Below, piece after piece: positions 1-8,772 of a stretch of DNA of 64,000 nt; the first letter of the stretch is position 1; the number at the start of each line of letters is the position of its first letter. A program made the translations under genes and the position numbers. The stretch lies in NCBI RefSeq assembly GCF_018326265.1, contig NZ_AP023360.1:4311501-4375500 (forward strand). Reading direction: 5' to 3'. Source of the DNA: Catellatospora sp. IY07-71. Its GTDB lineage: Bacteria; Actinomycetota; Actinomycetes; Mycobacteriales; Micromonosporaceae. Under the pieces are notes generated by a model, which did not search any database, had not been told where the DNA came from, and saw nothing but the letters and a program-made list of their open reading frames with translations.

Positions 1-46
1 GGGAGCGATCCCGGTCACCTTGCATGGAGACCCGCGGAGGAACCTG

Positions 47-77
47 CAGGCGGCAGCGGGTACACCGCTGCCGCCTG
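47..77. terminator. perfect 13-bp hairpin, possible terminator
   Basis: The arms 47-59 (CAGGCGGCAGCGG) and 65-77 are exact reverse complements around a 5-base loop. There is no T-run on either side. A GC-rich stem without a U-tract is common at actinobacterial gene ends, so this probably ends a gene to the left of the window. It could instead lie in the leader of the nitronate monooxygenase gene. Confidence 0.45.
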
Positions 78-265
78 AACTTGTTCGCGTCGTACGCGGG
101 ACCGGGTGTGGACGGCGCCGCCGGATAGGCGTATCGTTCAGGCTCGACGAAGGCCGTGCTGCTTCCCCCGTGGCGGTGCGGCCTTTGCCATGTCCGGCTC
201 CGGGCCGGGGGATCATGGACGTCGACGGCGGCCGCAGGCGCCGCCCGCCGCACCGGGAGACGACC

Positions 266-1303
266 ATGTCCAGCACCCTGACCAGTGCGCTCGGGATCAC
301 CATGCCCGTGCTCGCCGCGCCCATGGCCGGCGGGGCAGGCACGCCCGCGCTGGTCACCGCCGCCGCCCGCGCGGGCGCCCTCGGCTTCCTGGCCGCCGGA
401 TACAAGACGCCGCAGGCGTTCGCCGAGGAGATCGCGGTCCTGGCCGCGGCGTCGGTGCCGTACGGCGTCAACCTGTTCGTGCCCAACCCGCTGCCGGTCG
501 ACCGGGCCGCGTTCGCGCGGTACGCCGCCCTCGTCGCGGCCGAGGCGGAGCGTCACGGCTTCCCGGCCGATCCGGCGGCGCCGCCGATCGAGGACGACGA
601 TGCCTGGCAGGACAAGCTCGCCGTGCTGCGGGAGCGGCCGGTGCCCGTCGTGAGCCTGACCTTCGGGCTGCCTAGCCGCGAGGACCTGGCCGCGCTCCGG
701 AGCACCGGGGCGCTGCTGGTGCAGACCGTCACGTCGGTCGCCGAGGCGAAGGCCGCCGCGGAGGCGGGCGTCGACGTGCTCGCCGTGCAGGGCGCAGCCG
801 CGGGTGGGCACTCCGGCACGTTCACCCCGACCGCGCCCGTCGCCGACCTGTCCCTCGTCGACCTGGTCGGCGCGGTCCGGCACGCGGCCGGCCTGCCCGT
901 GATCGCGGCCGGCGGGCTCGCCAGCGCCGCGGACGTCGCCGCCGCCGTCGCGGCCGGTGCCGGCGCGGTGGCCGTGGGCACCGTCCTGCTGCGCAGCGCC
1001 GAGGCGGGCACCACCGCCACGCACCGGGCCGCGCTCGCCGATCCGGCCCGCACCGCCACGGTGATCACCCGAGCGTTCACCGGCCGTCCCGCCCGCGCGC
1101 TGCGCAACGACTTCACCGAGCGGTACGGCGAACTCGCGCCGTACGGCTACCCGGCGCTGCATCACCTCACCGCCCCCATGCGCCGCGCCGCCGCCGCGGC
1201 CGGTGACCCGGAACGCGTGCACCTGTGGGCCGGCACCGGCTTCCGGCACGCCACGGCCGAACCGGCCGCCGCGATCCTCACGCGCCTCGCCGCCGACCTG
1301 TGA
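266..1303 (+). CDS. nitronate monooxygenase family flavoprotein
   Basis: This 345-residue TIM-barrel flavoprotein should oxidise alkyl nitronates (toxic nitroalkane anions) to carbonyl compounds and nitrite, using FMN and oxygen, in the cytosol. The N-terminus (ITMPVLAAPMAGG) is the usual first strand of the family. The GAAAGGHSG segment near residue 175 carries the phosphate-binding glycines and the conserved histidine. A second glycine-rich FMN loop follows (VIAAGGLAS, then GAGAVAVGT). The ATG at 266 is chosen because it follows GGGAGA at a proper distance and begins at the conserved strand; the reading frame stays open upstream but that part has no family resemblance. The gene faces the DUF427/DUF6098 pair, with a palindrome between them. 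Family is secure; the physiological substrate is not known, and relatives include 2-nitropropane dioxygenase-like and enoyl reductase-like proteins. Confidence 0.88.
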   Translation: MSSTLTSALGITMPVLAAPMAGGAGTPALVTAAARAGALGFLAAGYKTPQAFAEEIAVLAAASVPYGVNLFVPNPLPVDRAAFARYAALVAAEAERHGFPADPAAPPIEDDDAWQDKLAVLRERPVPVVSLTFGLPSREDLAALRSTGALLVQTVTSVAEAKAAAEAGVDVLAVQGAAAGGHSGTFTPTAPVADLSLVDLVGAVRHAAGLPVIAAGGLASAADVAAAVAAGAGAVAVGTVLLRSAEAGTTATHRAALADPARTATVITRAFTGRPARALRNDFTERYGELAPYGYPALHHLTAPMRRAAAAAGDPERVHLWAGTGFRHATAEPAAAILTRLAADL

Positions 1304-1321
1304 CCGGACCTCGCGGCGGCG

Positions 1322-1394
1322 GGGCAAGATCGCGGTCTCGGGTCGGGAACCGCGGCTGGACCACAGGGTCCGACACGAGACAGCGACCTTGCCC
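1322..1394. repeat. palindromic intergenic repeat, family A copy 1
   Basis: The arms 1322-1344 and 1372-1394 pair at about 20 of 23 positions and carry the family core (ATCGCGGTCTCGGGTC against GACACGAGACAGCGAC). It sits between convergent genes and probably works as a bidirectional terminator. Related copies lie at 3005, 9799, 55774 and 61214. Confidence 0.6.
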
Positions 1395-1442
1395 GGTGGG
1401 GACCGGACCGGCGCGGGCCGGCGGGCAGCGGTCGGGACCGGG

Positions 1443-1772
1443 TCAGGCGCGGGCTGACGGGCCGCTCGGGTCAGCACGCGGTGCGACGGGCTCAAGCGTC
1501 ACGGGCGGGCCGAACGCCACGCGCCGCCGCAGGCGCCACGCCCACGGCCACGGATACCGATACGACCAGGCCAGGTCCCGGCCGGTCGCGCCGCCCGCCT
1601 CCGCCGTGTAATAGACGGCGACGCCCTTCCACGGGCACAGCGTGCGGGTGCCACTCGGCCGCAGATGCGCCCAGCGCACGGCCTCCCGGGGGAAGTAGAC
1701 GGCCCCGTCCCTGCGTACGGTGTCCGGCCCGTCCGCGAGCACCGTGCCGCGCCAGAGCGCCCGGACGCGCAT
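1443..1772 (-). CDS. DUF427 domain protein
   Basis: This is a 109-residue protein with the DUF427 pattern. It shows a small beta-rich fold in which a pair of strands (TVRRDGAVYFPREAV) precedes LRPSGTRTLCPWKG, followed by VAVYYT. The 'S-x-T-x-C-P-W-K-G' stretch is the hallmark of the family. The biochemical role is unknown. The start codon overlaps the stop of the upstream gene by one base (TGATG), so the two are translationally coupled and very likely work together. No signal peptide or membrane segment is seen. Confidence 0.82.
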   Translation of the reverse strand: MRVRALWRGTVLADGPDTVRRDGAVYFPREAVRWAHLRPSGTRTLCPWKGVAVYYTAEAGGATGRDLAWSYRYPWPWAWRLRRRVAFGPPVTLEPVAPRADPSGPSARA

Positions 1773-2224
1773 CAGCCCGGACCCGGCACGGAGCGCCGGT
1801 CGAGCGGGCCCCAGGTCCGCGCACCCTGCGCGTCGACCAGCCGCGCCGCCTCCGCGAGCACCGGATCGGCGATCCAGCCGAGCGCCTCCCGGCAGACCAC
1901 CAGCGGCTCGTTGTCCGGCCCCCGGCCCACCACGTCCCCCGTCAGCACCCACGGCCGGACGCCGGGGCCACGCAGGTCGGGCAGGTGGTGGTAGTCGTAC
2001 AGGCGGCGGGCCAGCCACAGCTCCAGCGGGCGCTCGCCCCACCACGGCTCCACGGCCAGCGGGTTCGCCGACAGACCCGGCATCGGCGTGCCGGTCAGCT
2101 CGTCGCGGCTGGACTGCTCCCGGGGCAGGTCCACGCCCGGCCCACGCGACCAGCGCACGAACAGCTCGCGGGGCTCGCACCGCACCAGGTCGGCGAGCTG
2201 CCGCAGCGCGGCGTAGGTCGCCAT
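1772..2224 (-). CDS. DUF6098 family protein
   Basis: This 150-residue soluble protein starts with a helix-rich segment (MATYAALRQLADLVRCEP), then RELFVRWSRGP, LSANPLAVEPWWGERPLELW and a C-terminal helical half. I recognise this layout as the actinobacterial DUF6098 family; its function is unknown. Two starts are possible: the ATG at 2224, used here, and a GTG at 2233 that lies closer to a GGGGAGG ribosome-binding site. The gene is coupled to the DUF427 gene by a one-base overlap. The pairing suggests a joint role, perhaps in a stress or metabolic side function, but nothing in the sequence defines it. Confidence 0.7.
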   Translation of the reverse strand: MATYAALRQLADLVRCEPRELFVRWSRGPGVDLPREQSSRDELTGTPMPGLSANPLAVEPWWGERPLELWLARRLYDYHHLPDLRGPGVRPWVLTGDVVGRGPDNEPLVVCREALGWIADPVLAEAARLVDAQGARTWGPLDRRSVPGPG

Positions 2225-2633
2225 CTCGCCCACGACCACCTCCCCGCCACGCGCCCACGGCAGACCCGGCACCGCCGCCTGCGGTGATGTGCGTACCCCG
2301 AGGCGGGGAACGATCAAACCGGCCCGGCGGGGTGTGGTTCCGGCCCCGAGCGAAGTCGTCCTGGCCCCTCGCCTGCGCGACCGGCCCGGTCATACCCACC
2401 GGCACGCACGGTAGACAAGAGGCGCGGGTCGGGACCCTGGGCCGCTGGAGGCGGCGCACGACGGGCGGCCGGTCGCGTGACCAGCGCGCGGCCGCGTGCG
2501 CTCCTGATCCGGCCGACGGTCGGCGCGGGCGGATTCGTGCCCTTCCCACGGTCAGGTCGCGCCCCTCCCGCTGCCTTGGGCCCAAGCCCTCCCGGTGCTA
2601 CCGTCGACAACCCCCGAACCCCGAGGTCAGGCC
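2225..2633. other. non-coding stretch, divergent promoter region
   Basis: These bases lie between the divergent DUF6098 gene and the small protein at 2634. Open frames exist on both strands but have the proline/arginine-rich composition of high-GC shadow frames and no family resemblance. I see no clear hairpin or operator. Confidence 0.4.
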
Positions 2634-2834
2634 ATGTCCCACCGCTGCGGCAAGCACGTCCTCCTGTCCACCCCCGCCTCCGCCCAGTCCGGCTGGATCT
2701 CCTGCGCGGTCCACCGCATGGGCACCACCCACCTGGACGCGACCTTCACCCGCATAGTCGCCCTGGAATTCCACGGCGAAGAACTCCTCAGCTACGGCTG
2801 GATCATCACCCACGCCATGCTCGACGACGCCTAA
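2634..2834 (+). CDS. small hypothetical protein
   Basis: This 66-residue protein is not recognised. The ATG at 2634 follows GAGGTCAG at a usable spacing. The protein contains MSHRCGKHVLLSTP, a central basic-aromatic part and a C-terminal LSYGWIITHAML, with no signal peptide. It has Cys5 and Cys24 and several histidines (His3, His8, His27, His33), so metal binding is conceivable. Codon use is GC3-rich like real genes here, and third-position bias fits this frame. It ends just before a CACCC tandem tract and repeat-rich DNA. It could be an orphan Micromonosporaceae protein. Confidence 0.5.
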   Translation: MSHRCGKHVLLSTPASAQSGWISCAVHRMGTTHLDATFTRIVALEFHGEELLSYGWIITHAMLDDA

Positions 2835-2882
2835 CCACCCCACCCCACCCCACCCCACCCCACCCCTCTCCACCCCTCTCCC
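2835..2882. repeat. CACCC simple tandem repeat
   Basis: About six uninterrupted CACCC units follow the stop codon, then two degenerate CTCTC/CACCC units. Such tracts slip easily in replication. No function is evident beyond being part of a repeat-rich gene end. Confidence 0.75.
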
Positions 2883-2887
2883 GCGCC

Positions 2888-2954
2888 GATCTTGCGCGAA
2901 CTGTGGGTGCGACACGCGCTATCCGGGCAAAAGGGCAACACTTCGCGCAAGATC
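2888..2954. repeat. 13-bp inverted repeat with GATC-ended arms
   Basis: The arms 2888-2900 (GATCTTGCGCGAA) and 2942-2954 are perfect reverse complements separated by 41 bases. Like the family A palindromes, it begins and ends with GATC, but its arm core differs. It may be a diverged relative or a separate extragenic palindrome. Confidence 0.6.
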
Positions 2955-3004
2955 AACGTGAGCTTGCGCCCGCCCCCCGGCTGTGGTGCGCGGTCAGCGA
3001 CCAA

Positions 3005-3065
3005 GATCGCGGGTTCGTGTCAAGACCTCGGGCTGGACCACACCTTTGGACACGAAGCCGCGATC
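3005..3065. repeat. palindromic intergenic repeat, family A copy 2
   Basis: The arms 3005-3021 (GATCGCGGGTTCGTGTC) and 3048-3065 pair almost completely and enclose 26 bases. The copy at 55774 has the same arm sequence. This copy is not between convergent genes; it lies just downstream of another palindrome and about 600 bases upstream of the secreted glycanase. Confidence 0.7.
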
Positions 3066-3669
3066 ATCACGCGGTGCCGAGCCAAGCGGGACCCGCAGCC
3101 GTCACCACCGGCGCAAGAAATCTACCTCGCAGTGCAACTTTGCGATGACTGAGCAAGCGTTGCGGACCGTGACGGCGCAACGGTTACCGACGACGTGACT
3201 GTCCTATCCGTACCCTCGCCAGCCTTGCCTGATGGCCGGCAGCCTGCGGAGGAACCCGCCGCCGGGACCGCACCCGCGGAGTGTGGCGAGATCAGCCTCG
3301 ATGGATCGACATCACCCCCGGTGATGACCCCTGATCAGGTCCGAGTTCCCCTGGCATGCAACGCACACCCTCACCGTCCGTCCTCGCCGGACGATCGCTA
3401 CGTTTTTTGCATTGCACTGTGGACTTCTAACTACCAAGGCTCTAACGTTTTGCTACCACAGTCAGAAACACCGATGACTTGAGCCCGTAACAGTGCTTCA
3501 GGTGGTAGGTGCTCCTCGGCCGTGGCGGCGTGTGCGCGTGAGCTGGCACGTCGCCGCAATCCGCTCCGGCCGGGTCGCCTTCCGTAACACGGGGTGGCCG
3601 TCCTCCATCGACGGCGACCGCGATGCGCGGCGGGATGAACGCAGGAGAGGCAATGCAGGGAGGAGCGCA
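3066..3669. other. long upstream region of the secreted glycanase
   Basis: These 600 bases contain no supported gene. The GC content is visibly lower around 3400-3480 than in the flanks, as expected for a promoter. A small hairpin (CGTCCG at 3375-3380 with CGGACG at 3388-3393) is followed eight bases later by a run of six T at 3402-3407, which could be a weak terminator or part of a regulated leader. An unusually long leader suggests regulated expression of the glycanase. Confidence 0.4.
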
Positions 3670-6600
3670 GTGAAGACCAAGAACGTCAGGGTCAGGCTGC
3701 TGGCGACGCTGGTCGCCGCGAGCCTGGCCGTAGTCGTCGGGCCGGTGTCGCCGGCCTCGGCCGCCGGAGGGCCCAACCTGGCCGCTGGCAAGCCGGTGTC
3801 GGCCAGCAGCACCAACAACGGTTACGTCACCGGCAACCTGGTGGACTCGAACCAGGGCAGCTACTGGGAGAGCTCGGGCGCGTTCCCGCAGTGGGCGCAG
3901 GTCGACCTTGGCAGCACCGTCAGCATCGACCAGGTCGTGCTGAAGCTGCCCGGTGGCTGGGGCGAGCGCACCCAGACGCTGTCCGTGCAGGGCAGCACCG
4001 ACGGGAGCGGGTTCAGCACGATCGTGGCGTCGGCGGGCTACAACTTCCAGCCCGGCTCGAACAACACCGTCGTCATCAACTTCGCGGCGGCGAGCACCAG
4101 GTACGTGCGGATCAACATCACCGCCAACACCGGCTGGGCGGCCGCGCAGCTGTCCGAGCTGGAGGTCTACGGCGCGGGCGGCGGCTCGTCCGGCAACCTC
4201 GCGGCGGGCAGGGCGATCGCGGAGAGCGGCCACGCCGACGTGTACGGCGCGGGCAACGCCAACGACGGCAACCAGGGCACCTACTGGGAGAGCGTGAACA
4301 ACGCCTGGCCGCAGTGGCTGCGCGTGGACCTCGGCTCGACCGTCGGCGTGAACCGGGTCGTGCTGAAGATCCCGAGCGGCTGGGGCGCGCGCACGCAGAC
4401 CCTCGCCGTGCAGGGCAGCACCAACGGCACCACGTTCGCCGACATCGTCGGCTCGACCGGGTACAACTTCGCCCCGGGCTCGAACAACACGGTGACGATC
4501 AACTTCGCGACCGCGTCCACCCGGTACGTGCGGATCAACATCACCGCCAACACCGGCTGGCCGGCGGGGCAGATCTCCGAGTTCGAGATCTACGGCCCGA
4601 CCACGGGTGACACCCAGGCGCCCACCGTCCCGGGCAGCCTGTCCTACACCCAGCCGCAGGCCGGCCAGATCCGCCTGGCGTGGAACGCGTCCACCGACAA
4701 CGTCGGCGTCACCGCCTACGACGTGTACGCCAACGGCAACCTGCTGACCAGTGTCAGCGGCTCCACGCTGACCTACACCGACACCCGGTCGGCGAGCGAG
4801 ACGGTCAGCTACTACGTGCGGGCCCGCGACGCGGCCGGCAACCAGTCGGGCAACAGCAACACGGTGACCCGCACCGGCCAGACCGGCGACACCGTGGCGC
4901 CCACCGCGCCCGGCAGCCTGGCCTACACGCTGCCCGCCTCCGGCCAGATCCGGCTCACCTGGACCGCGTCCACCGACAACGTGGGCGTCACCGGGTACGA
5001 CATCTACGCCAACAGCACGCTGCGGGCCAGCGTCGGCGGCACCACCCTCACCTACACCGACAGCCAGCCGGACACGGCGACGGTCAGCTACTTCGTCCGG
5101 GCCAAGGACGCGGCGGGCAACATCTCGCCGATGAGCAACATCGTCACCCGCAACGGCTCCGGCGGCGGCGGCACCAACCAGGCGCTGAACAAGTCGATCA
5201 CCTCGAACGGCCACACGCACATCTTCGTGGCCGAGAACGCCAACGACGGGGACCTCACCACGTACTGGGAGGGCAGCACGTCGCCCAACCAGCTCACGGT
5301 GCAGCTGGGTTCGAACGTCGGCTTGACCTCGATCGTGGTCAAGCTCAACCCGGACGCCGCGTGGGGCGCGCGCACCCAGACCATCCAGGTCCTGGGCCGC
5401 GAGCAGAGCTCGTCGTCGTTCGTCAACGTGGTGTCGGCGCAGGCGTACAGCTTCAGCCCGGCCACCGGCAACACGGTGACCATCAACGCCTCGGGCAGCT
5501 ACGCCGACATCCGGCTGCAGTTCACCGGCAACACCGGCGCCCCCGGCGGCCAGGTGGCCGAGCTCCAGGTCATCGGCACCCCCGCGCCGAACCCGGACCT
5601 CACCGTCACCTCGCTGACCTGGTCCCCGGCCTCCCCGGTGGAGACCGACGCGATCACCCTGAGCGCGGTGGTCCGCAACGCGGGCACCAACACCTCCGGC
5701 GCGACCAACGTCAACTTCTACCTGGGCACCACCCTGGTGGGCACCGGCTCGGTCGGCTCGCTGGCCGCCGGCGCGCAGACGACGGTCAACGCCAACATCG
5801 GCACCCGCACCGCGGGCTCCAACGCGGTCACCGCGAAGGTCGACGAGGCGAACAGCGTCGTCGAGCAGAACGAGGCCAACAACGCCTTCACCGCGCCGAG
5901 CAACCTGGTCGTCTCCCCGGTGCAGAGTTCCGACCTGGTCGCGAACCTGAGCTGGACGCCGAGCAACCCGGCGGCGGGCAGCAACGTGGCCTTCTCGGTC
6001 GCGATCAGGAATCAGGGCACCATCGCCTCGGCGAGCGGCGCGCACGGCATCACGCTGACCGTCCTCAACGAGGGTGGCACCGTGGTCCGCACGCTCACCG
6101 GCTCGTACTCCGGCGTGATCAACGCCGGGGCCACGGCCCCGCCGGTGAACCTGGGCACCTGGACCGCGGCCAACGGCCGCTACACGGTCCGCGTGGTGCT
6201 CGCGAACGACGGCAACGAGCTGGCGGTCAAGCAGGCCAACAACACCAGCAACACGCCGCTGTTCGTCGGCCGCGGCGCGAATCTGAACTACGACATGTAC
6301 GAGGCCGAGGACGGCACGGTCGGCGGCGGCGGCGCGGTCGTCGGCCCGAACCGCACCATCGGCGACCTCGCCGGTGAGGCCAGCGGCCGCAAGGCCGTGA
6401 CGCTGAACAACAACGGCCAGTACGTGCAGTGGACCACGAAGAACGCCGCCAACGCGCTGGTCGTCCGGTTCTCCATCCCGGACAACTCAGGCGGCACCGG
6501 CACCACGTCGACGCTGAACATCTACGTCAACAACACCTTCCACAAGGCGATCACGCTGACCTCGAAGTACTCGTGGCTCTACGGCGCGGAGGCGGGGCCG

Positions 6601-7944
6601 AGCAACTCGCCCGGCGCCGGCGCGCCGCGTCACATCTACGACGAGGCCAACATCCTGCTGGACGCCACTGTCCCGCAGGGCGCGACGATCAAGCTGCAGA
6701 AGGACGCGGCCAACAGCGGCACGTTCGCGATCGACTTCATCAACCTGGAGCAGGTCAGCCCCCGGGCGAACCCCGACCCGGCCCGCTACAAGGTGCCCAC
6801 CGGCACCTCGCAGCAGGAGGTGCAGGCCGCGTTCGACGCCTTCCGGATGGACACCACCGGCACGTTCGTCGGCGTCTACCTGCCGGCGGGCAACTACGAG
6901 ACCAACCAGAAGTTCAACGTGTACGGCAAGCCGGTCAAGGTCGTCGGCGCGGGCATGTGGTACACCCGCTTCCACACCCCGACCGGCATGGAGAACACCG
7001 ACGCGGGCTTCCGGGTGGAGAGCAGCGCCAACGGCTCGTCCTTCGAGCACCTGGCGTTCTTCGGCAACTACACCATCCGCCAGGACGGGCCGGGCAAGGT
7101 CTGGGGCGAGCTGAAGTCCGTGAACAACCTGACGTTCGACAACGTCTGGGTCGAGCACACGGTCTGCGGCTGGTGGGGTGTCAACGTGAGCGGCTGGAAC
7201 GTCAAGAACAGCCGCGTGCGCAACACCTTCGCCGACGGCATCAACCTGACCAACGACTCCACCAACAACACGGTCAGCAACGTCGAGGGCCGCGGTAACG
7301 GCGACGACGCGTTCGCGCTGTTCTCGGCCACCGACAGCGGCGGCTCGGTCGGCAACAACGGCAACGTCTTCGAGAACCTCTCGGCGACGCTGACCTGGCG
7401 GGCCGCGGGTCTGGCCGTGTACGGCGGGTACAACAACGTGTTCCGCAACCTGTACATCGCGGACATGCTGACGTACTCCGGCATCACGATCAGCTCGCTC
7501 GACTTCGGCTATCCGTTCGTCGGCTTCGGCACCACACCCACCCGGTTCGAGAACATCTCGCTGGTCCGGGCGGGTGGTCACTTCTGGGGCAACCAGACCT
7601 TCGGCGCGATCTGGGTCTTCGCGGCCTCGAAGGAGTTCCGGGGCATCCGGGTGACCGACGTGGACATCGTCGATCCGACGTACTCCGGCATCATGTTCCA
7701 GTCGAAGTACCCGGAGCAGCAGCCGGTGACCGACACCGTCTTCACCAACATCAGCATCAGCGGTGCGCAGAAGAGCGGTGACGCGTTCGACGCCAAGTCC
7801 GGCTTCGGCATCTGGGTCAACGAGATGCCCGAGGCGAACCAGGGTCCGGCCCGTGGCTCGGCCACGTTCAACAACCTGACCTTCAGCAACAACTTCCAGA
7901 ACATCAGGAACACCACCACGACCTTCACGCTGAACATCAACTAG
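3670..7944 (+). CDS. secreted multidomain glycanase, probable GH87 alpha-1,3-glucanase
   Basis: This 1424-residue exoenzyme starts at a GTG behind GGGAGG. A signal peptide ends near residue 31 (SPASA). Then come two discoidin/CBM32-like domains (about 36-172 and 176-310), two fibronectin type III domains (314-398, 402-492), a third discoidin-like domain (500-637), two CARDB domains (641-745, 753-870), a CBM35/CBM6-like domain opening with YEAEDG (875-1030) and a C-terminal right-handed beta-helix (1036-1424). In the helix, ADG has Asp1189 and NGDD has Asp1212 and Asp1213. As I recall, this one-plus-pair spacing (23 and 24 residues) is that of the catalytic aspartates in GH87 mycodextranase/alpha-1,3-glucanase. 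The likely role is breakdown of alpha-1,3-glucan from fungal walls or biofilms outside the cell. Exact substrate is inference; another beta-helix polysaccharidase is the alternative. Confidence 0.8.
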   Translation: MKTKNVRVRLLATLVAASLAVVVGPVSPASAAGGPNLAAGKPVSASSTNNGYVTGNLVDSNQGSYWESSGAFPQWAQVDLGSTVSIDQVVLKLPGGWGERTQTLSVQGSTDGSGFSTIVASAGYNFQPGSNNTVVINFAAASTRYVRINITANTGWAAAQLSELEVYGAGGGSSGNLAAGRAIAESGHADVYGAGNANDGNQGTYWESVNNAWPQWLRVDLGSTVGVNRVVLKIPSGWGARTQTLAVQGSTNGTTFADIVGSTGYNFAPGSNNTVTINFATASTRYVRINITANTGWPAGQISEFEIYGPTTGDTQAPTVPGSLSYTQPQAGQIRLAWNASTDNVGVTAYDVYANGNLLTSVSGSTLTYTDTRSASETVSYYVRARDAAGNQSGNSNTVTRTGQTGDTVAPTAPGSLAYTLPASGQIRLTWTASTDNVGVTGYDIYANSTLRASVGGTTLTYTDSQPDTATVSYFVRAKDAAGNISPMSNIVTRNGSGGGGTNQALNKSITSNGHTHIFVAENANDGDLTTYWEGSTSPNQLTVQLGSNVGLTSIVVKLNPDAAWGARTQTIQVLGREQSSSSFVNVVSAQAYSFSPATGNTVTINASGSYADIRLQFTGNTGAPGGQVAELQVIGTPAPNPDLTVTSLTWSPASPVETDAITLSAVVRNAGTNTSGATNVNFYLGTTLVGTGSVGSLAAGAQTTVNANIGTRTAGSNAVTAKVDEANSVVEQNEANNAFTAPSNLVVSPVQSSDLVANLSWTPSNPAAGSNVAFSVAIRNQGTIASASGAHGITLTVLNEGGTVVRTLTGSYSGVINAGATAPPVNLGTWTAANGRYTVRVVLANDGNELAVKQANNTSNTPLFVGRGANLNYDMYEAEDGTVGGGGAVVGPNRTIGDLAGEASGRKAVTLNNNGQYVQWTTKNAANALVVRFSIPDNSGGTGTTSTLNIYVNNTFHKAITLTSKYSWLYGAEAGPSNSPGAGAPRHIYDEANILLDATVPQGATIKLQKDAANSGTFAIDFINLEQVSPRANPDPARYKVPTGTSQQEVQAAFDAFRMDTTGTFVGVYLPAGNYETNQKFNVYGKPVKVVGAGMWYTRFHTPTGMENTDAGFRVESSANGSSFEHLAFFGNYTIRQDGPGKVWGELKSVNNLTFDNVWVEHTVCGWWGVNVSGWNVKNSRVRNTFADGINLTNDSTNNTVSNVEGRGNGDDAFALFSATDSGGSVGNNGNVFENLSATLTWRAAGLAVYGGYNNVFRNLYIADMLTYSGITISSLDFGYPFVGFGTTPTRFENISLVRAGGHFWGNQTFGAIWVFAASKEFRGIRVTDVDIVDPTYSGIMFQSKYPEQQPVTDTVFTNISISGAQKSGDAFDAKSGFGIWVNEMPEANQGPARGSATFNNLTFSNNFQNIRNTTTTFTLNIN

Positions 7945-7954
7945 CCTGAAGGAA

Positions 7955-8001
7955 AGGAAGGGCACCTTCTTAACGCTATGCGTGGTAGAAGGTGCCCTTC
8001 T
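7955..8001. repeat. palindromic intergenic repeat, family B copy 1
   Basis: The arms AGGAAGGGCACCTTCT (7955-7970) and AGAAGGTGCCCTTCT (7987-8001) form a 15-bp stem around a 16-base loop. It lies 11 bases after the glycanase stop and probably terminates that transcript. The related copies are at 9886, 26034 and 50893. Confidence 0.75.
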
Positions 8002-8022
8002 CAACGTCCGGGGGTGGTGGAG

Positions 8023-8727
8023 ATGCGGCAGACGAACCTCACCGCGGAGACGGCCGAGTACGCCCGGTCCCGCGAGGACCTGCGGCGGGCCGAGATCGAG
8101 CTCATGCGGCACCGGGAACGCGTCGCGAAGCTGCGCCGCGCCCTGCCGCCCGGCCCGGTCATGGACGACTACACGTTCCGGGAGGGCCCGGCCGACCTGG
8201 CCGAGGGCGACGAACCGGTCACCACGGTCCGGCTCGGCGAGCTGTTCACCGGCCCGGACCGCGACCTGATCATGTACCACCTCATGTACGGCAAGGCGCA
8301 GACCACGCCCTGCCCCATGTGCACCATGTGGCTCGACGGCATCAACGGCGTGGCCCGGCACGTCACGCAGAACGCCGACCTCGCCGTCGTGGCCGCCGCG
8401 GACCCGCCCGCGCTGCGGGCACACGCCCGGGACCGGGGCTGGACCGCCCTGCGGCTGCTCAGCGCCGGGGACGGCAGCTTCAAGTACGACCTGGGCAGCG
8501 AGGATGCCGACGGCGGGCAGGACTCGACGGTGTCGGTGTTCAGCCGCGACGCGGACGGGACCGTGCGCCATGTGTACTCAGCCCACCCGCGCATGGCCGA
8601 CGACCTCGACGAACGTGGCATCGACCTGCTCTGCCCGGTGTGGCACCTGCTCGACCTCACCCCGCGCGGGCGCGGCGACTGGAACGCGGCGCTCGAATAT
8701 CCGCCCCGACCCGGCTGGAGCGGGTAG
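8023..8727 (+). CDS. DUF899 family thioredoxin-like protein
   Basis: This 234-residue protein belongs to the DUF899 family, which has a thioredoxin-like fold. It has an N-terminal helical stretch (residues 1-45, 'REDLRRAEIELMRHRERVAKLRRALP'), then MDDYTF, LGELFTGPDRDLIMYHLMYG and the CPMCTMW motif with two cysteines, typical of the family. The C-terminal part ends in VWHLLDLTPRGRGDW. A redox or thiol-related role is commonly inferred but not proven. The ATG at 8023 follows GGTGGTGGAG; a GTG at 8014 is an alternative. No membrane segment is seen. The gene starts right after the repeat that ends the glycanase transcript. Confidence 0.85.
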   Translation: MRQTNLTAETAEYARSREDLRRAEIELMRHRERVAKLRRALPPGPVMDDYTFREGPADLAEGDEPVTTVRLGELFTGPDRDLIMYHLMYGKAQTTPCPMCTMWLDGINGVARHVTQNADLAVVAAADPPALRAHARDRGWTALRLLSAGDGSFKYDLGSEDADGGQDSTVSVFSRDADGTVRHVYSAHPRMADDLDERGIDLLCPVWHLLDLTPRGRGDWNAALEYPPRPGWSG

Positions 8728-8772
8728 CCGCCTGCCGGGGGCGCGGACCGCCCCGACCGGAATGATGGGGGT

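Noticed and set aside
3442-8571. Long minus-strand open frames (867 and 694 codons) across the secreted glycanase
   Set aside because: They are Arg/Gly/Val-rich shadows of the plus-strand gene. The plus frame has a full domain series and a signal peptide.
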